NCBI GenBank assembly: GCA_016931915.1 | Contig: JAFGDU010000139.1 | Location: forward strand, 1 to 56,617 | DNA length: 56,617 nucleotides | Direction: 5' to 3' | Source: Actinomycetota bacterium | GTDB taxonomy: Bacteria > Actinomycetota > Geothermincolia > Geothermincolales > RBG-13-55-18 | Shown here: one piece after another, positions 24,316 through 33,372 of the stretch | How the letters are laid out: every line of letters starts with the position of its first letter | Numbering within the stretch: position 1 is the first letter of the stretch | Translations under genes and position numbers: made by a program | The notes under the pieces: generated by a model | Database searches by the model: none | What the model was told of the DNA's origin: nothing | Seen by the model: only the letters and a program-made list of their open reading frames with translations

Positions 24316-24339
24316 GTTGCATGTGGAGGGGCTGACCCC
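24316..24339 (+). repeat. CTGACCCC repeat, single subtype A unit, after the L,D-transpeptidase stop
   Basis: GTTGCATGTGGAGGGGCTGA followed by CCCC. It lies 7 bp beyond the minus-strand stop codon at 24347, again with GGGGTCAG in the sense direction of the gene. Confidence 0.75.
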
Positions 24340-24346
24340 AGGCTGG

Positions 24347-26440
24347 CTAGCGGGGGTAGCTGAAGTACATTGAGCGTTCGACCACGGCAGGTCCGCCGGT
24401 ATCCACGCGGATGGAGAACTCCGAAGCGGAGAGATCGGGCACCAGGTTGACCTTGAGGCTGGCGCGGCTGTGGGGGCCCACCATCATGGGCTGGCCGACG
24501 GTCGTGCCGTCGGGACGGCAGAAGGTCACCACCACCGGGAGCTCGCTGTCACCGGGGTTCATCACCAGCAGGTAGGTGTCGAAGTAGCGGGAGGTGTATC
24601 CCTCGGCGAAGAAACGCAGGTTGCCGAGGTCGGTGGTACCCGCCTGTACGTGGCCGCCCGGGCATTCCGGGTACCCGAAGTACATGGAACGCTCGGCCAC
24701 CACCGGGATGGTCGAGTTGAGTTTCACCGCTACGTCGGTGGAGTCCATGCCCGGCGCGGCGTCCACGTAGACCGTGGTGCGGCTGTTGGCCCCCGCCGGG
24801 AAGACCTGCGTGTACACGCTGCCGTCGGGCTTCAGGAAATCGAAGGTAACCTGCGCGTCCGCGTGATTGGGGTTGAGGATGAGGATGTACTCGTTGAAAC
24901 CGCCCCCCGTGTATCCCTCGGCGAAGTACCAATCCAGGGAGGGCTGGGATATGCCGGTGCTCACCGTGCCGCCGTCGATGTCGTTATACCCGAAGTACAT
25001 GGAACGCTCGGCCACTATCGGAATGGACGCATGGAGGCGTATAGAGACGTCGGTAGCATCCATCCCCGGCACCGCGTCCACGTTCACCGTGGACCGGCTG
25101 TTGGCTCCCACCGGGAAGTCCTGGGTGTAAACGCTGCCGTCTGGTTTCATGAAATCGAAGGCGACCATTGCGTCCTGGTCGTTGGGGTTGAGCACCAGTA
25201 TATATTCGTCGAAGCCGCCACCCGTGAAGCCCTCGGCGAAATACCAGGTCTGGGAGGCCTCGGTGACCCCCAGGGATACGTGCCCCCCGGTCTTGCCGTT
25301 GTAGTCGAAATACATGGCGCGTTCTGCCACTACCGGCTGCTGCGAGCGTATGCGCACCGAGACGTTGGTGTCTTCCATGCCCGTGAACTCGTCGACGTGC
25401 AGGGTGATGCGGGTTTTAGGGCCCACCGTGAACGAGTTTGTGTGCACGCTGCCGTCGGGGAGCATCATGTCCACGTCAAAGGCGGTTGCCTGGATCTCCG
25501 GGTTGAAGATGCAGATATACTCGTCGAAGCTACCGCCAGTGTAGCCCTCGGCGAAGTACCACGTCGTGGCGGATTCGGCCGTTCCCCGGGAGACGTGCCC
25601 GCCCCGGATGGGCGCGGGCGGCTCCACGAAGTTGCCCGCAATGATGGAGAGCGGCGTCCCATCCGGGGCCCAGTAAAAGGGGATGTGGGCCAGGGTAGGA
25701 TCGAGCCGTACGCAGCCATGTGAAGCCGGATATCCCAGGCCGCCGTAGTACGACTGCACGCCGTTGTAGGTCGGCCAGGCGTGAATGGCGTAATCCTCGA
25801 AGAACCCCATCCAGTAGTAGCAGACGCACCCGGGATACTTGGGCACCGGGTGGGCCTGGTCGTGGTAAAGGATCTTGAACTCGCCCAGGGGAGTGGGCGT
25901 GCCGCCCGCTCCCGAGGAGACCAAAAGGATATAGACCACGCGGCCGTTCTCCATGCAGTAGAGCTTCTGCTCGGCAATGGAGAGCACCATGCTCTTCTGC
26001 ACGCTCACCGCTGCCTCGAATTTCTGGGCTTGTGGGGTTGCCCGGAGCTCGGGCGAGTGAGCGCTCTCGCGGCCCAGGGAGTCCACGGCGGTAAGCACGT
26101 AGTAGTAGGTGGTGCCGTCGCTGACGCCGGTATCCACGTAACCGAGGTAATTCACGGTGGAATCGGTGGAGCGCTCGCTGAGCAGGACGTAGGGACCGCC
26201 CGGTTGTTCGGCGCGGTAGACGCGGTAGGCGGCGATGCCCGGCGACGGGCTGTCCGCCCAACCCAGGTCGACCTTGCCTCCGCCGTCGTCGGGGCGGTCG
26301 GCGGCCCAGGGATCGCTGGGGGGCGCCGGTCCATCCAGTGCGGCGGCCGTCGTCGCGGGCACGGCCAGTAAAAGCAGGAGCAGAACGGCCAGGCCGGTCA
26401 GGAATATCCTCCGATGTGAGGGGTTGTTGCGTGCTTTCAT
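24347..26440 (-). CDS. Secreted L,D-transpeptidase (YkuD) with FN3 domain and four 105-residue repeats
   Basis: A 697-residue exported protein. Residues 1-34 are a signal peptide (RR, then GLAVLLLLLLAVPATTAAA). About 40-137 is a fibronectin type III domain. About 148-270 is a YkuD catalytic domain with H220 and C243 in SHGCVRLD; it would form 3-3 or lipoprotein cross-links in peptidoglycan. The C-terminal 400 residues are four tandem modules whose FAEG(Y/F)T motifs begin at 296, 401, 506 and 611, an exact 105-residue period. Each module also has an FDEY(I/L)...NP motif and VxERxMYF. The same module occurs in the SpoIID-like protein at the right edge. It may bind the wall or a surface polymer. 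Predicted promoter at 26496-26524. Confidence 0.88.
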   Translation of the reverse strand: MKARNNPSHRRIFLTGLAVLLLLLLAVPATTAAALDGPAPPSDPWAADRPDDGGGKVDLGWADSPSPGIAAYRVYRAEQPGGPYVLLSERSTDSTVNYLGYVDTGVSDGTTYYYVLTAVDSLGRESAHSPELRATPQAQKFEAAVSVQKSMVLSIAEQKLYCMENGRVVYILLVSSGAGGTPTPLGEFKILYHDQAHPVPKYPGCVCYYWMGFFEDYAIHAWPTYNGVQSYYGGLGYPASHGCVRLDPTLAHIPFYWAPDGTPLSIIAGNFVEPPAPIRGGHVSRGTAESATTWYFAEGYTGGSFDEYICIFNPEIQATAFDVDMMLPDGSVHTNSFTVGPKTRITLHVDEFTGMEDTNVSVRIRSQQPVVAERAMYFDYNGKTGGHVSLGVTEASQTWYFAEGFTGGGFDEYILVLNPNDQDAMVAFDFMKPDGSVYTQDFPVGANSRSTVNVDAVPGMDATDVSIRLHASIPIVAERSMYFGYNDIDGGTVSTGISQPSLDWYFAEGYTGGGFNEYILILNPNHADAQVTFDFLKPDGSVYTQVFPAGANSRTTVYVDAAPGMDSTDVAVKLNSTIPVVAERSMYFGYPECPGGHVQAGTTDLGNLRFFAEGYTSRYFDTYLLVMNPGDSELPVVVTFCRPDGTTVGQPMMVGPHSRASLKVNLVPDLSASEFSIRVDTGGPAVVERSMYFSYPR

Positions 26441-26754
26441 CGCTCGTACGTCACCTTGGTAACTCGTTCATTCGGGCCATTACGGTACAGGGGATATTAT
26501 CGGCAGGAGATGACCATTTTACAAGGGTCTTTGTCATTTTGCAGGCGGTTCAAGGAGGGGCCTGATTATGCCGATTTAAATATCGTTAAATGGGATGCAA
26601 AAACGCGCCTTTAGGGCCGGACGGAAGAGAACCGGGTGGGGGATGGGAAAGAAAGCATCGGTTCTACCTCGCCCAGGTCCGGGGGCGTGACGTTTATACG
26701 AGGGTCAGCGGGAGCGGAGAAAGAGGAGAGCACAGAGGGACAAGAGGTACAGCG
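26441..26754. other. Divergent intergenic region between the L,D-transpeptidase and a small wHTH gene
   Basis: These 314 bp contain the minus-strand promoter at 26496-26524 and an AT-rich imperfect palindrome CGATTTAAATATCG near 26572. The plus-strand frame is open from 26590 but shows no recognisable domain before the TTG at 26755. I treat the rest as leader. Confidence 0.5.
26496..26524 (-). promoter_or_regulatory. Predicted promoter of the L,D-transpeptidase gene
   Basis: On the minus strand: TTGTAA, a 17-bp spacer and GATAAT, about 55 bp before ATG 26440. Confidence 0.5.
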
Positions 26755-27081
26755 TTGGCAAGGGTAGGAAATTTCATCGTCCGCGATGCGGATATAGACA
26801 GGATAAAACTGGAACTGATCACCTTCTTCAAGGACAATCCCGGTACCGTGGACAGCGCCGAGAAGATAAGTATCCGTCTGGGCCGCTCTAAAGAAGAGGT
26901 GCAGAAAACCCTGGAGGAACTCGCGCAGCACGGCATCTGCAAGAAGGTGTCCTCGCGGCCCGAGCCCATATACATGTACGGCGCATCCGCCCAGATACTC
27001 GAGCGCATCGCCAAGCTCGCGCCCGATATGGATTACAACGCCCAGATCGAGCTGGTGAACACCCTCCTCACCCGCCATTAA
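26755..27081 (+). CDS. Small winged-helix DNA-binding-like protein
   Basis: A 108-residue protein. Residues about 10-60 read as a helix-turn-helix with wing (LELITFFKDNPGTVDSAEKI, followed by SIRLGRSKEEVQKTLEELAQHGICKK, quoted here in parts). The pattern resembles small MarR/ArsR-like or Rrf2-like winged helices that discriminate by presence or absence of a ligand, but no specific family is assigned. TTG 26755 is preferred because AGAGG lies 7 bp upstream. Longer in-frame extensions to 26590 are basic and featureless. It is divergent from the L,D-transpeptidase and is followed by a strong terminator at 27222-27248. It may regulate neighbouring envelope genes. Confidence 0.6.
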   Translation: MARVGNFIVRDADIDRIKLELITFFKDNPGTVDSAEKISIRLGRSKEEVQKTLEELAQHGICKKVSSRPEPIYMYGASAQILERIAKLAPDMDYNAQIELVNTLLTRH

Positions 27082-27150
27082 GACCCCAGGCCGATCTCAA
27101 CCCAGATGATTCGTTGGAGATTTCATTTGCAGACTTACGCTGGAAGTCAT

Positions 27151-27175
27151 GTTAGGCGTGGAGGCCTGACCCCCG
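27151..27175 (+). repeat. CTGACCCC repeat, single subtype A unit (orphan position)
   Basis: GTTAGGCGTGGAGGCCTGAC followed by CCCCG. It lies 70 bp after the wHTH stop, in the orientation opposite to the sense of that gene. It does not fit the 3'-end orientation rule seen at seven other copies. Confidence 0.65.
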
Positions 27176-27221
27176 GCCTGAGTGGAACAATACCGCAAGA
27201 GAGAATCGTCTCATGCATGGT

Positions 27222-27248
27222 GGGGCGGATTCACTCCGCCCCTTTTTA
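27222..27248 (+). terminator. Intrinsic terminator after the small wHTH gene
   Basis: GGGGCGGA (27222-27229), loop TTCAC, TCCGCCCC (27235-27242), then TTTTT. An 8-bp perfect stem with a T-tract. Confidence 0.85.
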
Positions 27249-27341
27249 ATATGCTTGTTTAAAGTACGTTTATTGAACCGGAGCTCTCGCTCCAGGGCGG
27301 TGGAGCCGGATAGGGTTACGGGCATGAAGGGGTGATCGTGA

Positions 27342-30272
27342 ATGGCGCTGAGAAAAATCCTGGTCCTGGTTATCTTGTTGCCGTTGCTCGGAACGATCCT
27401 AGTTTCCTGTGGGAATGAAACGATGAGCGGAAGCGCAAATAAGGCAGACGTCAACAAACTCGCCAACGCATGGGAATGGCAGAACCCGCTTCCGCAGGGC
27501 AACAACCTCGAAGGAGTATCGGCCGCGGACGTGGATACCTGCTGGGCGGTGGGGTACGAGGGCACCATCCTGAAGACGGAAGACGGCGGCGAAGCATGGT
27601 TTATGCAGGATGCCGGCACGGAGGAGTCGCTGCACGGCGTTGCGGCCATCGATGGCGACACGGCTTTAGTAGTGGGTAAGGCGGGCACGGTGCTCAAGAC
27701 CGTCGACGGCGGCGAGACCTGGGAGAGGAAAGACGCGGGGACGGCCGAGGACCTGGAGGCCATATGCGCCCTGGATAACAACACGGCCTGGGTCGTTGGA
27801 TACCACGGTACAATCCTCAAGACGGTCGACGGCGGCGAGACCTGGCAGAGGCAGACATCGGGGACGGACGTTATCCTCGAGGGCATCACCACACCGGATG
27901 GCAAGAATGTCTGGGCGTGCGGGTGGTATGGGATCCTGTTGAAGAGCTCCGATGGGGGCTCCACCTGGCAAGGCGTGACCAACTATACACTCTCCTGGGG
28001 AGGCTGGACTTCGTTCTATAGTATCGATGCGCCGAGCGCGGAGAGCTGCTGGGTGCAGGGAGGGGACAGAGTGGTTCTCTGGACCGGGGATGGCGGGCAG
28101 TCATGGTCCGTATACGAGCCCGGTTCCCTCTCGGGTATGTCGGGAATCGCCGCACTGGATAAGAACAGGGCCTGGATCGCGGGGAGCATCGGTGAGATCT
28201 ACTATACGGACAACGCCGGAAGCACCTGGCAGAAGCAGGATTCCAGCACGCAGCAGACCATCACCCAGTTCAGTGTCGTCGATCCCGATACGCTCTACGC
28301 CGTAGGCGCTTCCGGCACTCTACTGATGACTGGCGACGGAGGGGAAAACTGGGAGAGATCGGGCTCCGGTTCCTGCCGGGATATCTCGGGCGTGAGCGCC
28401 GCTGATGTCAATACAGTATGGGTGATCGGCGACAGCGGACCCATCCTTAAGACGGTGGATGGGGGCGTGAATTGGCAGGAGCTCGACCCTGGCGATGCCA
28501 TTGAAACACGCGACGTAGCGGTTGGTGGCGGAGTCTGGTTGCCCCTCAACGATATATCCGCGGTGGATGGAGATACCGCATGGGCGGTAGGCGGCGAGAT
28601 GGATTGGGGCGATGGTTACATCATCAAGACCAGCGATGGTGGGAATACCTGGACGGCACAGGGAAAGGGCGATGTGATGGGCCTTACAGCTGTCTCGGCG
28701 GTGGATGAAAGCACCTGCTGGGCGGTGAGCGCTGGAGGAGGCTCGGGGGGTGCGGTGTACAGGACGGTGGATGGTGGAGAGAAATGGGAGGATATCACTC
28801 CCCGTTCCGGAGAAGAATTCACGACCTGGGATGATGAGGAAATGATCATGGGGATGGGTTTCCTCAGCGATGTGTGTGCCCTGGACGCCGACACCTGCTG
28901 GCTCGCCGATTCCTTCGGAGTGGCCTGGAGGACGAGTGACGGGGGAGCAACATGGGAGTTTATAAGGCTCGACACAGATAACTCCATAAACGGTATCTAC
29001 GCGCTCGATGGCGAGACCTGCTGGGCGGTGGGAGGCGATTTCGGTGAGGGGCATTTCATCTTCAAGACCACTGACGGCGGGAAGACGTGGGAGGAGCAGT
29101 TGTTCGGTGAAGGCTACGGATTCGGAGGCGTGTGCGCGATAAGCGGCGATACCTGCTGGGCTGTGGGGCAGGATGGGACTGTTGTCCTGACCACCGATGG
29201 CGGTGAGACCTGGAGCGAGCAGCGAACAGGTACTTCCAACATGCTCTCAGAGGTAGCGGCCGCGGCCCCGGGCGCCGTGTGGGCGGCGGGTATGGGTGGG
29301 ACTATCCTGCACGCCTACCATGACCCTGGACGCGATATGGCGGGTCAGGCTATCACGGCGGAGGAGGAAAGTATAGGCGAGGGTAAGGAGAACTCCCGCT
29401 ATACCTGGGAGCTGCAGTTCACGGTGAAAGACGCTTTCCTCATGGACCTGTACGCGGCCGATGCGGAACACGTATGGGCGATAGGCAGCACTTTCACGGT
29501 GCCCGAGACGTACCCCCTGATGTATTTCTACAATGGCAATCAATGGGAAAAGCAGGAACCGCCGGAGGAGTTCAGGGATATGTCCATCATCGATGCCGAC
29601 CACGTATGGGCCTTGGGGAGCAAAGGCAAGATATACTTCTACGACGGCTCGAGCTGGACGGAGCAGGCCGACATCGGCGTTGAGCTTTACAGCATCTCTG
29701 CCCTCGACTCCGAGCACGTCTGGGCCGCTGGCGACGAGGTGATAGACTATCAGAGCCACGGATTCATCTACTTCTATGACGGAAACACCTGGACAAGGCA
29801 GTCATCTACGGATTGGTCCGCCCATTACGTCTTCGCCGCCTCTCCTTCCCATGCATGGGTCGATGCCGGAAACATCTACGTCTTCGATGGCAAGGGCTGG
29901 ACCGTAACCACGGGCTATCCCGATGGAGAAGCCTGCGCGCTCGGCCCTCAACAGATATGGGCGCTGGATGTCGAGGACTACGCTTCGCAGAGATACAGCA
30001 AGGTCATGTTCTATGACGGCACGTCCTGGAGCGAGCAGTACCGCACGGAGGAGATGCTGGGAGCGTTGACCGTCGCGGACCCCGGGCATGCCTGGGCAAT
30101 AGGGGGCATGGAGCACGGCAACGAGTTCTTCATCTACTTCTACGACGGCTCCACCTGGGAGAAGCAGTACAGGGTCGAGGACCTCGAGCTATACGATATC
30201 GCCGCCGCGGATGCCGACCACGTATGGGCCATTAGCATGATGGGCGAGATATATTTCGGGACGAGGAAATAG
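27342..30272 (+). CDS. Large lipoprotein with two types of beta-propeller repeat (YCF48-like and FYDG type)
   Basis: A 976-residue exported lipoprotein: a hydrophobic leader ends in the lipobox LVSC, so the mature protein is anchored to the outer membrane face. Residues about 40-650 carry some 13 repeats of the form CWAVGxxGTILKTxDGGETW, the YCF48/sialidase (BNR) type. After a linker (about 655-690) the pattern changes to about six repeats of the form HVWAxGxxGxIYFYDGxxWxxQ. Two stacked propellers of different type are inferred. YCF48-like proteins bind other proteins during assembly; here the ligand is unknown and may be a protein or polymer. ATG 27342 follows AGGGGTGATCGTGA. No operon partner. 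Confidence 0.85.
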   Translation: MALRKILVLVILLPLLGTILVSCGNETMSGSANKADVNKLANAWEWQNPLPQGNNLEGVSAADVDTCWAVGYEGTILKTEDGGEAWFMQDAGTEESLHGVAAIDGDTALVVGKAGTVLKTVDGGETWERKDAGTAEDLEAICALDNNTAWVVGYHGTILKTVDGGETWQRQTSGTDVILEGITTPDGKNVWACGWYGILLKSSDGGSTWQGVTNYTLSWGGWTSFYSIDAPSAESCWVQGGDRVVLWTGDGGQSWSVYEPGSLSGMSGIAALDKNRAWIAGSIGEIYYTDNAGSTWQKQDSSTQQTITQFSVVDPDTLYAVGASGTLLMTGDGGENWERSGSGSCRDISGVSAADVNTVWVIGDSGPILKTVDGGVNWQELDPGDAIETRDVAVGGGVWLPLNDISAVDGDTAWAVGGEMDWGDGYIIKTSDGGNTWTAQGKGDVMGLTAVSAVDESTCWAVSAGGGSGGAVYRTVDGGEKWEDITPRSGEEFTTWDDEEMIMGMGFLSDVCALDADTCWLADSFGVAWRTSDGGATWEFIRLDTDNSINGIYALDGETCWAVGGDFGEGHFIFKTTDGGKTWEEQLFGEGYGFGGVCAISGDTCWAVGQDGTVVLTTDGGETWSEQRTGTSNMLSEVAAAAPGAVWAAGMGGTILHAYHDPGRDMAGQAITAEEESIGEGKENSRYTWELQFTVKDAFLMDLYAADAEHVWAIGSTFTVPETYPLMYFYNGNQWEKQEPPEEFRDMSIIDADHVWALGSKGKIYFYDGSSWTEQADIGVELYSISALDSEHVWAAGDEVIDYQSHGFIYFYDGNTWTRQSSTDWSAHYVFAASPSHAWVDAGNIYVFDGKGWTVTTGYPDGEACALGPQQIWALDVEDYASQRYSKVMFYDGTSWSEQYRTEEMLGALTVADPGHAWAIGGMEHGNEFFIYFYDGSTWEKQYRVEDLELYDIAAADADHVWAISMMGEIYFGTRK

Positions 30273-30353
30273 GAAGCACGTAAGAAACAGCCGAATCTGA
30301 AACAGACACGAGAGGTCTTGCCCCTCAATGTGTCCCGGACACGCACAAGGTCT

Positions 30354-30359
30354 TATAAT
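30354..30359 (+). promoter_or_regulatory. -10 box TATAAT immediately before rsmI (leaderless candidate)
   Basis: TATAAT is followed by six bases and ATG 30366, the same layout as before the GT4 gene at 10698. No -35 match and no well-spaced SD site. Confidence 0.5.
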
Positions 30360-30365
30360 CCAGGT

Positions 30366-31202
30366 ATGGAAAAAGGAAAGCTCTTTCTCGTCGGCACCCC
30401 CATTGGGAACATGGAGGACATCACCCTGCGGGCGCTGCGCGTGCTGCGGGAGGCCGACCTGGTGGCCGCCGAGGACACGCGGCGCGCGCGCAAGCTGCTC
30501 TCCCGCTATGACATCCACACCACGGTGACCAGCTATCACGGGCACAACGAGCGCGAGAAAGCCGAGTCAATCGCCAATGAGGTCGAGGCGGGCAAGAACG
30601 TGGCCGTGGTGAGCGATGCGGGCATGCCCGGCGTGGCCGACCCCGGCTTCCGGGTGGTGGAGGAATGCGCCGGGCGCGGGCTGCAGGTGGAGGTCGTACC
30701 CGGCCCCAGTTCCCTCACCGCGTCCATAGCCCTAGCGGGCCTCCCCCTGAACGGTTTTCACTACGACGGGTTCATCCCGCGCAAGAAAGGGGAGAGGCGG
30801 ACCCGCCTAGTCGGACTCCTGCGCGAGGGCGAGGCCGTCGTCTTCTACGAGGCTCCCCACCGCTTGCTGGACACCTTGAGTGACCTGGCTGAACTGGCGC
30901 CCAAGCGTACGGTGGTGGTCACGCGGGAGCTGACCAAGGTACACGAAGAGGTGCTGCGGGGGACTGCGGCACAGGTGCTGGCGTCGATGGGCGAGGGGAA
31001 GCCGCGCGGGGAGTTCGTGGTCATCGTCGCCCCCGGCGAGGGGGAGGAAGCCCCGCCCCTGCCGGAACTGGCGGACGAGGTGGCCGCGCTCGTCGATGGC
31101 GGCTTGGCCCCCCGGGAGGCGGTGAAAGCTGTGGCGCAGAAACACGCCGTGTCGCAGCGCGAGGTATACAACGCCTGGCTGGAAAGAAAGGCCGAAACCT
31201 GA
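30366..31202 (+). CDS. rsmI: 16S rRNA 2'-O-ribose C1402 methyltransferase
   Basis: A 278-residue tetrapyrrole-methylase-fold enzyme that 2'-O-methylates C1402 in the ribosomal decoding site. The N-terminus KLFLVGTPIGNMEDITLRAL and the block VAAEDTRRARKLLSRY are diagnostic. VVSDAGMPGVADPGFRVV, GPSSLTASIALAGLP and PRKKGERR follow in the family order, and the end EVYNAWLERK is typical. ATG 30366 is used. An in-frame earlier ATG (30318) lies upstream of the -10 box. Its stop overlaps the next start (TGATG), coupling it to a membrane protein. It begins the block syntenic with Bacillus subtilis yabC-abrB-metS. Confidence 0.92.
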   Translation: MEKGKLFLVGTPIGNMEDITLRALRVLREADLVAAEDTRRARKLLSRYDIHTTVTSYHGHNEREKAESIANEVEAGKNVAVVSDAGMPGVADPGFRVVEECAGRGLQVEVVPGPSSLTASIALAGLPLNGFHYDGFIPRKKGERRTRLVGLLREGEAVVFYEAPHRLLDTLSDLAELAPKRTVVVTRELTKVHEEVLRGTAAQVLASMGEGKPRGEFVVIVAPGEGEEAPPLPELADEVAALVDGGLAPREAVKAVAQKHAVSQREVYNAWLERKAET

Positions 31203-31948
31203 TGGATCCCACCGACCCCACCTGGATACCGCCGACGAACGTGCCGCCGCCGGTGGATACCGGCACGCCATCAGACGGAGCGAGCGGATCCGAGGGGGTG
31301 GAGTTCGCCGATTTCGCGGAGACCGAACCGGTTGACGCCCCTTCTATCGCGGTAGAACCGCCCTCAGCGCGGCAGTGGATGTGGCTGCTCCTGCTGCCCT
31401 TCGGTTTCACCTTCCTGCTCACCAGCCTCTTTTTGGCCATGCGCGGCGTGATGGACCTGGGGGGCATGGTCGCAATAGGAGGCCCCTACGAGATCGCCGA
31501 GCCCGCACCGGGTTACTGGTGGATATTCCCGGTGGCGATCATCGGATGCATCGCTATCGTCTTTATGAGCGTTGGCGTTTTTCCGCTCGCTGGAGGTACC
31601 ATGAGCCAGATGGCCTCACCCCTCCCCAATGCGAGTATGCTCTCGCTTAGCAACAGCAATGCAAGTTTGGTAACCATTTTCTTCTGGCCGGCGATCTTCC
31701 TCTCGCTGGGATGGAACTTCCTGGAATATGGTTTCTTCAAGGTCGAGGGAATATCGTGGGGATGGGCGGTCTGCGGCGTGGTCTTCGTGGTCATGGGCGG
31801 GCTGCCCCTCTACCTGGCGTTGAAAAATACCTCCAGGGCCAGACTGTTCGAGGCGGTCAAGAGGAACGCCGGGACTCTCTGGCCCCAGCTCATAGGCATC
31901 GCCGCCGCTATCCCCCTGGGCATCCTCTTCTTCCGCGTTGTTTCGTGA
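31202..31948 (+). CDS. Five-helix membrane protein of unknown function
   Basis: A 248-residue protein not assigned to a family. Residues 1-55 are proline- and acid-rich and probably cytoplasmic. Five membrane helices follow: MWLLLLPFGFTFLLTSLFLA, WWIFPVAIIGCIAIVFMSVG, TIFFWPAIFLSLGWNFLEYG, WAVCGVVFVVMGGLPLYLAL and LIGIAAAIPLGILFFRVVS. The start ATG overlaps the rsmI stop by one base, so the gene is translationally coupled to rsmI. No charged catalytic motif is visible. The proline-rich N-terminus may be a protein-interaction region. Confidence 0.7.
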   Translation: MDPTDPTWIPPTNVPPPVDTGTPSDGASGSEGVEFADFAETEPVDAPSIAVEPPSARQWMWLLLLPFGFTFLLTSLFLAMRGVMDLGGMVAIGGPYEIAEPAPGYWWIFPVAIIGCIAIVFMSVGVFPLAGGTMSQMASPLPNASMLSLSNSNASLVTIFFWPAIFLSLGWNFLEYGFFKVEGISWGWAVCGVVFVVMGGLPLYLALKNTSRARLFEAVKRNAGTLWPQLIGIAAAIPLGILFFRVVS

Positions 31949-31996
31949 CGGACCCAGGGATAGCAATCGTTTATACCTGGTTGAAAGGGGGCATGC

Positions 31997-33295
31997 GTGG
32001 AGAGCATCACCATCGCGGATAGCGGTGACCATTTTCAGCGTGGAGGCAGGCCGCTTTTTTACCTGGCCGACACCATCTGGAGCGCTTTCATCTCCGCTGC
32101 CCCCGCGGAATGGGAGGAATATCTGTCTTTCCGCAGGAGGCAGGGGTTCAACGTTCTGCAGATCGCGGTGACACCCCAGTGGGACGCCAGCAGGCCCCAC
32201 CTGGACATCGCCCCCTTCAGGAAAGGCTCCGGCGGGTCGTACAACTTCCACGCCATCGACGAGAACTACTTCGCGCGGGCGGCGGGTATGTTGCAGACGG
32301 CACGGGAATACGGATTCGTACCCGCCCTGGTTGTGTTGTGGTGTGACTATGTACCGGAAACATGGCTGTCCAGGCTCGATCCGCAGAGGGTCATGCCTTA
32401 CGATGCGGTCAAACCTTACGCGCGGCACGTGGCCGAGACCTTCTCTCGTTTCGACCCAATATACATCATAAGCGGGGACACGGACTTCGGCTCCGACGAA
32501 ACAGCCGCGTACTACATGGCAGCGCTGGAGGGGGTAAAGTCGGTGTCGCCGCAATGCCTGGCAACACTGCATCTTGCGGCCGGGCGCTACGAGCTGCCCG
32601 AGAGCATCGCGCGTTCCGGCCTCGTCGATTTCTACATGTATCAATCCGGCCACATGGCCGAGAACCAGGACTTCGCTTACGCCATTCCGGAAAAGTTCCG
32701 TGAGCTGGGCGCGGACATGCCCATCGTGAACGGCGAACCGTGCTACGAGGGAATCGCCCATGCCTTCAAGCGCGCCCGCTTCAACGCCTTCGACGTGAGG
32801 AGGGCCACCTGGCACAGCCTGCTCTCCGGCGCGAAGGCCGGTATAGCCTACGGAGCGCACGGCGTCTGGGGCTGGCACACCGGCGGCAAGCAGTTCGACA
32901 GCGCCTTTGTCTTGGGAATGCCGTATGAATGGCAGACGGCGTTAGGCTTCAGGGGAGCCTGGGACGTCTCCTTCGCCGCCTGGTTGTTCGGAGCCTGCGG
33001 CCTCTTCGACCTGGAGGCGAGGCGGGACCTCCTCAACACGGAAAAAGAAGCGGCACTCACACCGGAGATAGAGGCGAGCGTGTCCGCGTCCCGCGATCTC
33101 GAAAAAGTGGCTATCTACCTTCCCTACAACGCCGAGGTCGAGCTGGACGCGCATCTGCCCGGCATGGACTGGACCGTGATCGACCTGCGCAGGCGGTATT
33201 TCTCCCGGCCCGATGTCAGGTCCAAAGGGGGCAGGACCGTCTTCGGTACCCACGCCTTCGATGCCGATGTCCTCATCTTCGGCACCTCGAGGTAG
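31997..33295 (+). CDS. DUF4038/GH140-like glycoside hydrolase (apiosidase-like)
   Basis: A 432-residue TIM-barrel protein of the DUF4038/GH140 type, several members of which release apiose or related sugars. The N-terminal block FYLADTIWSAFISA and RQGFNVLQIAVTPQWDA, the motif YIISGDTDFGSDE, and the probable catalytic Glu in PIVNGEPCYEGI match the family order. A smaller C-terminal beta domain follows (VAIYLPYNAEVELDAHLPGM). No signal peptide was found, so it is apparently intracellular and would act on imported oligosaccharides. GTG 31997 follows AAAGGGGGCATGC. It lies 48 bp after the membrane-protein gene and may share its transcript. Substrate uncertain. Confidence 0.75.
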   Translation: MESITIADSGDHFQRGGRPLFYLADTIWSAFISAAPAEWEEYLSFRRRQGFNVLQIAVTPQWDASRPHLDIAPFRKGSGGSYNFHAIDENYFARAAGMLQTAREYGFVPALVVLWCDYVPETWLSRLDPQRVMPYDAVKPYARHVAETFSRFDPIYIISGDTDFGSDETAAYYMAALEGVKSVSPQCLATLHLAAGRYELPESIARSGLVDFYMYQSGHMAENQDFAYAIPEKFRELGADMPIVNGEPCYEGIAHAFKRARFNAFDVRRATWHSLLSGAKAGIAYGAHGVWGWHTGGKQFDSAFVLGMPYEWQTALGFRGAWDVSFAAWLFGACGLFDLEARRDLLNTEKEAALTPEIEASVSASRDLEKVAIYLPYNAEVELDAHLPGMDWTVIDLRRRYFSRPDVRSKGGRTVFGTHAFDADVLIFGTSR

Positions 33296-33350
33296 ACCGC
33301 GGTTCCCTTGAGCATTGCGGCATGGATGAGTGAACCGGTGATGACCGTAT

Positions 33351-33366
33351 GTGTCAAGACCTGATA
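33351..33366 (+). repeat. Probable remnant of the subtype C repeat near the tatD stop
   Basis: GTGTCAAGACCTGATA matches the middle of the yabN-flanking repeat (ATGTCAAGACCTGACC). It lies 6 bp beyond the minus-strand tatD stop. It is short, so the match may be chance. Confidence 0.35.
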
Positions 33367-33372
33367 GTGCGG

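Noticed and set aside
26590..26754. N-terminal extension of the small winged-helix gene
   Set aside because: The extra 55 residues are basic and low in domain signal. TTG 26755 has a proper SD site.
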